The notes beneath the pieces were generated by a model. It was not told the DNA's origin and ran no database searches. It was given only the letters and a program-made list of their open reading frames with translations. The position numbers and the translations under genes were made by a program. From contig JAFDZC010000003.1 in assembly GCA_018267095.1 (NCBI GenBank), positions 1 to 64,000 on the forward strand: a stretch of DNA of 64,000 bases, in the 5' to 3' direction. The DNA is from Bacteroidota bacterium. GTDB taxonomy: Bacteria > Bacteroidota > Bacteroidia > Flavobacteriales > Flavobacteriaceae. Of this stretch, positions 58,779-64,000 are shown one piece after another (the stretch's first letter is position 1; each line of letters opens with the position of its first letter).

Positions 58779-58860
58779 GCGAGTTACAGCCCTGATGGCG
58801 GCGGTATCCTTGGGCGGCGGGGTTCGACGGCCAAGATTGAGCCAACAGCAGGAATAGCTG
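58779..58860 (-). repeat. Flavobacterial intergenic repeat, copy 5 (after the DUF5916 gene, in the gpmI leader)
   Basis: On the minus strand it reads AGCTATTCCTGCTGTTGG, AATCTTGGC, GTCGAACCCCGCC, GCCCAAGGAT, CCGCCGCCATCAGGGCT. The hairpin arms CTTGGC (complement of 58830-58835) and GCCCAAGG (complement of 58808-58815) replace the CTTTTGTG/CACAAAAG arms of copy 2, while the loop block TCGAACCCCGCC is identical. It lies between the DUF5916 stop and gpmI. Confidence 0.78.
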
Positions 58861-58877
58861 CAAAATTAAAAATAAAA

Positions 58878-61271
58878 TCAGCGTCTGAGTTGGTTGTAGT
58901 CAATAAAGTAGCGCAGACTGATGGAAAAAATATGGTTAAGCGCCTCGTGGTTGACCGATTGCGAGAGATTGCGCGCAAAACTATTTTCAAGCAAACGACT
59001 AAAATCAGAAGCGTTGTTGCGGTACAAAAGCGTGAGTTGACTGCCCGGAGCAAACCACCATGAATACGACAAATCAGCATTCCAAAGGTTGAGGTTTTGA
59101 TCTTTGTTGTTGCCGTAAGAAGGATTGGATAAAAGCGAGCCGTCAGGCAGCAAAGTCATGTATTCTTGATTGTTGACTTGCGCCCAATAATGACGTGCCG
59201 ATAAATTGACGGTCATTTTGTTGTTGATGGCGTATTTACATTGCAAACTATTAGTGAAATTGCTTCGTAATCGACGGGCAAATATGGTGTTGGGATCGCC
59301 AAAATCAGCGTTTCCGATATTGTTTTCTTGACGCGTAAAGTCAAAGGTGTAAATGAACGTCAGATGATCGTTTAACCGATAGCGCGGGCTGAGCATAAAA
59401 CCATAAGTGAGCCGCTTTTTTTGATCAAAAAAGGTAACGATTGGATTGAAATCAATGGCGAATTTTCGGTTGTAATTAGACGATAGATATACCCAAATAT
59501 CCATGTTTTTTGGAATCGTGAAATATCGGTAATCATAAGTGTTTGATTCGTAAAAATCATAGGTTTCAAGCGGACGGATTCTAAGTCCCCAACCGTAATA
59601 ATCGTTTTTCTTATCGGTAGAATTAAAACTCAAATTGATCTGTCCGGTTTGCAATCTGCCGGTGTAATTTTCGAATTCTGAATAAGCATCCAAAAAGATA
59701 GAAAGAGAATTGAATCTTTTGGTTGGGTTGAGTATTCTGTAACTCACACCGCTGTTTAATGAATGATAATGCGTTTGAAAAGTAAGGCCTAAGTCATTGT
59801 TGTCGTAATCTTTAGAAACGTATTGTCCGCCTAGGTAATATCTAAATTTGCCACTAGTCTCTGAAAAATTCATGGAAGTGTTGACGCCTGTAGATTTGTC
59901 TCCAAAAGCACTTAAATAGCTGTATTTGAAATCTCCGTTGAGTTTATAGGTGTTGTTTTTGGTATTTAAATCATAAACCAAAGCCGATACGTTGGCATCG
60001 CGGTAACTACCGTTGCGGGTAACGTTGGTATTAACCAATGAAATTGAAGAGTTTTTGCGAAAACGTTGATCAAGCACCAATACATTGTAGTTGGTGGCCG
60101 GAGCAATGGTGATGTTTCGGCGCGTTCCGTTTAAGGTGTCGCGCAGGGTGACGCTGGTGTTTTCGGTAACGGCGTTGAGTACGCCAATGCCCAAACCGCC
60201 TTTGGTTCGGCCCGATACTTTGAGCGCATTGATGAGTTTAATCGAAGTGGGTTTGTCCTGAACCACTTCATCGTTACCAGTCGGAATGTAGGGCATTTGT
60301 CCGATGCGACGCGTGTAAACTAAATTTCCTTTGCTGAACAAATCGGTGCCTTCGGTAAAAAACGGTCGGTTCTCGGTGAATTGTTGTTCAAACGGCCCTA
60401 AATACAACTCGACATTGTCAAATTTGGTTTGGCCGAAATCGGGCACCAAAATCGCATCAAGCGTAAAAGCATTGCTGATGCCGTATTTGATGTCTAATCC
60501 GCCGCGCAAATCACCGGCAACTTTTTGTTTCGCATTGGTGTTGACATAGTAAGAGGTATACGGAATCAAGAACAAACGCGTAGGGGTTTTGATGTTGTCA
60601 ATGCCTTCTAAAATGCCCGATTGTGCACTTTCGTTATTGATTTTGGCATCGATGAAATTCCAAGTATATAATTGTCTGAAACGACGTACTTCTCGATAAA
60701 AATTGATGCCCCAAGTTTGTTTTTCATTTTTAGTAAAACGCAAAGCGGCGTAGGGAATTTTCATTTCGACCGCCCATCCATAATCGGTAAGTATGGCTTT
60801 GCTTGACCAAATGGCATCCCAAGTAAAATCTTCACCGTCTTTGTTGGTAAACAAACAATCCATTTGCACACCGGCAGCACTGACAAAAAACCTAAAATCG
60901 TGTTGACTGTCGTTGAGTCCGTTGATGAAAACACCAAAATGTTCGGCGGTTCCGAAGTTGTCACGTGCGGTTATTTCGTGAAGAATTTTGGCGGGTTCAT
61001 CGTCGTAGAGTTTGGCCGCAATAAAAACGGCATCATCGTTATAAGCCACTTGAACTTCTGATTTTCGCGCCGGGTTTTCGGGTTTACCGTTGTCGGGCGA
61101 AAACATGACAAAGTCAGTAGCAATGGGTGCGAATTCCCAAATGGGATCATCAAATTTACCATCAATGGTAATTTCATTGGATGCTAAAGCGTGCAAAGTT
61201 TTCTTTTGTCCGAATGAAATCTGAAAAATCAAACAGCTAAAAAACAAAATAAAACGAGTCAGTGCGCGCAT
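58878..61271 (-). CDS. DUF5916 protein with an N-terminal CBM9-like domain
   Basis: The 797-residue protein has a signal peptide (about 1-21, ending FQISFGQ). A carbohydrate-binding family 9-like sandwich follows (about 22-220) with ITIDGKFDDPIWEFAPIATD, NDDAVFIAAKLYD and GWAVEMKIPYAALRF. The DUF5916 outer-membrane barrel makes up the rest, with VPDFGQTKFDNVELYLGPFE, EQQFTENRPFFTEG and a final aromatic strand. Members are abundant in Bacteroidota and have no established role; sugar binding or uptake is only a suggestion. A two-box promoter lies upstream. Confidence 0.88.
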   Translation of the reverse strand: MRALTRFILFFSCLIFQISFGQKKTLHALASNEITIDGKFDDPIWEFAPIATDFVMFSPDNGKPENPARKSEVQVAYNDDAVFIAAKLYDDEPAKILHEITARDNFGTAEHFGVFINGLNDSQHDFRFFVSAAGVQMDCLFTNKDGEDFTWDAIWSSKAILTDYGWAVEMKIPYAALRFTKNEKQTWGINFYREVRRFRQLYTWNFIDAKINNESAQSGILEGIDNIKTPTRLFLIPYTSYYVNTNAKQKVAGDLRGGLDIKYGISNAFTLDAILVPDFGQTKFDNVELYLGPFEQQFTENRPFFTEGTDLFSKGNLVYTRRIGQMPYIPTGNDEVVQDKPTSIKLINALKVSGRTKGGLGIGVLNAVTENTSVTLRDTLNGTRRNITIAPATNYNVLVLDQRFRKNSSISLVNTNVTRNGSYRDANVSALVYDLNTKNNTYKLNGDFKYSYLSAFGDKSTGVNTSMNFSETSGKFRYYLGGQYVSKDYDNNDLGLTFQTHYHSLNSGVSYRILNPTKRFNSLSIFLDAYSEFENYTGRLQTGQINLSFNSTDKKNDYYGWGLRIRPLETYDFYESNTYDYRYFTIPKNMDIWVYLSSNYNRKFAIDFNPIVTFFDQKKRLTYGFMLSPRYRLNDHLTFIYTFDFTRQENNIGNADFGDPNTIFARRLRSNFTNSLQCKYAINNKMTVNLSARHYWAQVNNQEYMTLLPDGSLLSNPSYGNNKDQNLNLWNADLSYSWWFAPGSQLTLLYRNNASDFSRLLENSFARNLSQSVNHEALNHIFSISLRYFIDYNQLRR

Positions 61272-61293
61272 GTACAGATTGGGTTACTATGAA

Positions 61294-61323
61294 CAAAAAT
61301 AGCGATTATAATCAAAGTTTCAA
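61294..61323 (-). promoter_or_regulatory. Promoter of the DUF5916 gene
   Basis: On the minus strand TTG (61321-61323), exactly 19 bases, TATTTTTG (61294-61301), 22 bases before the ATG. Confidence 0.7.
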
Positions 61324-61453
61324 GTTTCGGCAATAAAAATGAAATCTTCGCGTTGGGAATCGATATTTTTGCGTGAATAGGGTTGGATTTTGATCAAAAT
61401 GTGTATTTCGTCGATTTTTTAACACACTTCACCGTACTTTTTTTGTTAAAAAA

Positions 61454-61484
61454 TTTGCACACTCGTTTCGTTTTTGTAGGTTTG
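61454..61484 (+). promoter_or_regulatory. Promoter of the L,D-transpeptidase gene
   Basis: TTTG (61454-61457), exactly 19 bases, TAGGTTTG (61477-61484), 36 bases before the ATG. With the divergent DUF5916 promoter it accounts for the 250-base gap. Confidence 0.75.
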
Positions 61485-61520
61485 CTCACCCGAATCTATT
61501 GTGAAACTTAATCGGAATCA

Positions 61521-62225
61521 ATGAATTATAAAGTTTTTTCGCTCGTTGCGCTGTTCTCTTTGATGTCGTTTACATCAGTTAATACAGCTGTTCCCAAACA
61601 TAAATCAGTATTGCCGATTGCTTCTAAAACCGAAAGTCGTTTTGTAGAAGTTTATCGTTCTTTGCATTCAAACCAATTTGCTTTGCCGGATTTTAAATCT
61701 TTCACTGAAGCATTCAAAGGCTTTGAAGCGCTCAAAGAAAAAGGCGTCATTGGTAAAGATATTTTGACTTTGGTCGATTTTAGTTTGTCATCCAATGTCA
61801 AGCGATTGTGGATCATCAACATGAATACTTATGAAGTGATCATGAACACGTATGTTTCGCACGGAAAAAACACCGGAGAAGAATATGCTGAATCGTTTTC
61901 AAATGCCGATTCATCCAACAAAAGCAGTTTGGGGTTTTATATTACCGGAGAAACTTACAACGGAAAACACGGGCTCTCGCTTAAATTAGACGGACAAGAA
62001 AAAGGAGTCAACGACAATGCGCGCAGACGCGGAATTGTAATGCACGCCGCGGATTATGTTTCAGAAAGTTTTATCAAAGCCAACAAACGTTTGGGCAGAA
62101 GTCAAGGTTGCCCGGCCGTTCCGGTGGAATTGTCTGCTGAAATTATTGATTTGATCAAAGATAAATCTTGTTTGTTTATCTATCATCCTTCAAGAAGCTA
62201 TTCTTCTGACAAGTTGTTTTCGTAA
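61521..62225 (+). CDS. Murein L,D-transpeptidase catalytic-domain family protein (YkuD_2 type)
   Basis: The 234-residue protein has an N-terminal signal segment (VFSLVALFSLMSFTSVNTA). The catalytic pattern is IVMHAADYVS (His) followed by LGRSQGCPAVP with the nucleophilic Cys, as in YkuD_2 proteins. These are presumed to make or edit 3-3 cross-links in peptidoglycan in the periplasm. Upstream, LWIINMNTYEVIMNTYVSHGK matches the family's conserved strand. No partner gene is adjacent. Confidence 0.9.
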   Translation: MNYKVFSLVALFSLMSFTSVNTAVPKHKSVLPIASKTESRFVEVYRSLHSNQFALPDFKSFTEAFKGFEALKEKGVIGKDILTLVDFSLSSNVKRLWIINMNTYEVIMNTYVSHGKNTGEEYAESFSNADSSNKSSLGFYITGETYNGKHGLSLKLDGQEKGVNDNARRRGIVMHAADYVSESFIKANKRLGRSQGCPAVPVELSAEIIDLIKDKSCLFIYHPSRSYSSDKLFS

Positions 62226-62314
62226 AAATAATTCGGCTAACAATTTCTAAATAAATGATTTGCCGGTATTGTGAAGTTGTCCGAAAAATAAATCAGTAAT
62301 TTTTGTCAAAAAAA

Positions 62315-62347
62315 TTTGCGCGAAACTAAACTTATTGTATATATTTG
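62315..62347 (+). promoter_or_regulatory. Promoter of the tRNA-Gly(TCC) gene
   Basis: TTTG (62315-62318), 21 bases, TATATTTG (62340-62347), 16 bases before the tRNA. Confidence 0.65.
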
Positions 62348-62363
62348 CGCGACCAAAATAAAT

Positions 62364-62436
<73 letters not shown>

Positions 62437-62440
62437 CAGA

Positions 62441-62472
62441 AAAAAACCTCAAGTGAAAGCTTGAGGTTTTTT
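62441..62472 (+). terminator. Terminator after tRNA-Gly(TCC)
   Basis: CCTCAAG (62447-62453) pairs with CTTGAGG (62460-62466), flanked by an A-run and a T-run. The following 62473-62629 is AT-rich with nothing recognisable. Confidence 0.85.
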
Positions 62473-62629
62473 GTTTATTTCTAATCTGAATAGTAATTTT
62501 TATTTGGATTCTTCACTAAAGCAGAGTAAAACTGGAATTATTCATGTGCTACTTATCATTGTATAGCTTTGAATTTTTATAAAACTTTTTTATAGAAAAA
62601 TCAAAAAATTATTTGTTTGTCTTTACACT

Positions 62630-63577
62630 TTATTCGCTGCCGTGAATCGTAATAGGGAGAGAGTATTTTATACGTCTAACGATTCCTCGGAGAGTTCCGG
62701 GTTGCCATGGAGGAGAATTAAAGATAACTCTTGCCGCTTCATTGTCTAGTATAGGGTGTACTCCACGAATAAGCTGTAACTCCTTGATTGTTCCATCTTT
62801 TTCAATAATAAAACTCACAAATATTTTTCCTTTGACATCAGCTGCTTCTATCGGAATCACAAAATTGTGACCAACATATTTGTAAAAACTTTCAATACCA
62901 TCTTTAGGTACGGGTTTCACTTCTAATGAGTTGTAATGAAAGGTATTTCCTAATGAGTCAACACTTGTACCCTTTATAAGATTGCCATCTTTATATTCTT
63001 CAATAAATGTAAGTTTAATTTTTTTCTCTGTTCCAGTCCAAATACTATCCTTAAAGCCTCCAAACAGTTTTCCGTAACTCTTTGCCCCATTAATTTCTTC
63101 TGAATAAAAGCCGTTTCCATCAATAACTTTTTGTTGACCTGCTTCATCATAAAATTGGTTAACTCTTAGGATATTCTGATTGTTGATATCGCCTTTATTA
63201 ACCATATATTCACCCACTATTTTCTTCTCGCCATTGCTGTACCATGAATAATATTTCCCTAAGGGTTTTCCTTCATAAAAATTCATAATCTTCTCCTTTT
63301 TTCCATTTTCATAAAAGAAAAGAAATTGACCTGATTCTACAAGATTGTCTTTGCTGGTGCTTTTTCCAATCATTCGTGGTTTGCCAGATTTAAAGTAATC
63401 AGAAAACAAATATTCACTTTGTTCAGTTCCATAATCCTTCACAACACGAGTATAAATTGATTTTTCTTCTGATGTTTCAATACCCAAAGAATCTACATAA
63501 GACTGCATGTCAAAACTGTTTTGAGCCAGAAGTCCGGTGGTGAAAGAACTTAAAAAAACAAGAAAGAAGTTTTTCAT
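62630..63577 (-). CDS. MORN/YwqK-like repeat protein with a C-terminal TonB domain
   Basis: The 315-residue protein has a signal peptide ending TGLLAQ. It then has about three YwqK/MORN-type beta repeats (FSDYFKSGKPRMIGK, YENGKKEKIMNFYEGKPLG, YSNGEKKIVGEYM). At the end is a TonB C-terminal domain (about 235-315) with KGKIFVSFIIEKDGTI, IRGVHPILDNEAARVIFN and PPWQPGTLRG. No N-terminal anchor beyond the signal peptide is present, so it is not a classical TonB energy transducer. Its role is unknown. It lies 25 bases downstream of thyA. Confidence 0.85.
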   Translation of the reverse strand: MKNFFLVFLSSFTTGLLAQNSFDMQSYVDSLGIETSEEKSIYTRVVKDYGTEQSEYLFSDYFKSGKPRMIGKSTSKDNLVESGQFLFFYENGKKEKIMNFYEGKPLGKYYSWYSNGEKKIVGEYMVNKGDINNQNILRVNQFYDEAGQQKVIDGNGFYSEEINGAKSYGKLFGGFKDSIWTGTEKKIKLTFIEEYKDGNLIKGTSVDSLGNTFHYNSLEVKPVPKDGIESFYKYVGHNFVIPIEAADVKGKIFVSFIIEKDGTIKELQLIRGVHPILDNEAARVIFNSPPWQPGTLRGIVRRIKYSLPITIHGSE

Positions 63578-63602
63578 TTTCAGAAAAATACGGGATTTTT
63601 AT

Positions 63603-64000
63603 TTACACCGCCACTTCACCTTTGATATGCGGATGCGGATCGTAATCGGTCAGGGTGAAATCTTCAAATTTAAAGTCAAAAATATTCTTGACCTCAGGAT
63701 TCAAATGCATCTTCGGAAGCGCGCGCGGTTCGCGGCTGAGTTGTAGTTCAACTTGTTCAAAATGGTTGTTGTAAATGTGCGCGTCACCAAAAGTGTGAAT
63801 GAACTCGCCCGGTTGTAAATCGCAAACTTGCGCAATCATAAGCACCAACAAAGCATACGAAGCAATGTTAAACGGAACGCCCAAAAAGATATCGGCGCTG
63901 CGTTGGTACAATTGACATGACAGTTTGCCATCGGCTACATAAAACTGAAAAAAAGCATGACAGGGCGGAAGGGCCACTTTACCGTTGGCGACATTTTCGG
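63603..64000 (-). CDS. thyA: Thymidylate synthase (C-terminal part; runs off the right edge)
   Basis: Methylates dUMP to dTMP using methylene-tetrahydrofolate. The visible 132 residues carry the catalytic Cys in [12 protein letters not shown], the dUMP/phosphate contacts [40 protein letters not shown], and the C-terminal [10 protein letters not shown] that closes the active site. The frame continues into the right edge without a stop, so the N-terminal half lies outside the window. Confidence 0.96.
   Translation of the reverse strand, partial: ENVANGKVALPPCHAFFQFYVADGKLSCQLYQRSADIFLGVPFNIASYALLVLMIAQVCDLQPGEFIHTFGDAHIYNNHFEQVELQLSREPRALPKMHLNPEVKNIFDFKFEDFTLTDYDPHPHIKGEVAV

Noticed and set aside
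58784-59080. Minus-strand frame of 98 residues ending near gpmI
   Set aside because: It is the wrong frame of the DUF5916 gene end running into repeat copy 5; it lacks any motif or start signal.

Overview
This window looks like chromosomal core genome of a Flavobacterium-like member of the Bacteroidota. The evidence is type IX secretion (T9SS) parts (a type B sorting domain, PorP/SprF, the translocon plug protein, a type A sorting domain), SusC-like and DUF-type outer-membrane barrels, S46 dipeptidyl-peptidase, DUF5916 and DUF6089 proteins, weak Shine-Dalgarno sites, and promoters of the Bacteroidota form TTG/TTTG-N17-21-TAnnTTTG in front of many genes. I see no phage, insertion sequence, CRISPR array or rRNA operon. 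No stretch longer than 300 bases lacks a gene; the largest gaps (about 265 bases at 46890-47153, 250 at 61272-61520, 225 at 30706-30930 and 206 at 10787-10992) are described below.

Layout. 1-1155: end of a T9SS type B exported protein plus PorP/SprF. 1196-2488: gamma carbonic anhydrase and glutamate racemase. 2562-8236 (minus): an envelope operon DUF6089-uppS-bamA-ompH-ompH with a promoter at each end of the large genes and one terminator. 8405-9972: CBS protein and NAD kinase, divergent from pdxJ. 10993-15604: esterase, small membrane protein, then the protein-quality block tig-clpP-clpX. 15658-19562 (minus): GH3-family protein, a 44-residue lipoprotein and a TonB-receptor-like barrel. 19698-26702: DUF2797, AsmA-like, SppA, a FolK-deoxynucleoside kinase fusion and a SpoU methyltransferase. 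26779-30705: DUF1573, mutS, tRNA-Gly and tRNA-Leu, an Ala-rich lipoprotein. 30931-37682: S46 peptidase, KdtA, a sugar aminotransferase, GalE and FabD. 37725-40127 (minus): a tight six-gene pirin/GNAT/OsmC/Fe-S/membrane/FMN-reductase operon. 40230-46889: Crp-like regulator, aminotransferase, desaturase, RsmG, a T9SS cargo protein and PruA. 47154-50528: ApaG, T9SS plug, a methyltransferase and Map. 50640-57127: CoA transferase and a TetR-ABC-HlyD-TolC export operon. 57255-64000: GpmI, DUF5916, L,D-transpeptidase, tRNA-Gly, a TonB-domain protein and partial ThyA.

The most unusual structure is a family of five imperfect, GC-richer intergenic repeats (about 10787, 35624, 46994, 51920 and 58779). 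Each lies directly after the stop codon of a gene and in that gene's sense direction. Their core hairpin arms differ in sequence between copies but stay complementary. Second is the export operon at 52034-57127, whose only ABC ATPase keeps Walker A but departs from consensus at the Q-loop, signature, Walker B/catalytic Glu and H-loop. Third is the compact redox-type operon at 37725-40127. The remainder is largely ordinary housekeeping content.
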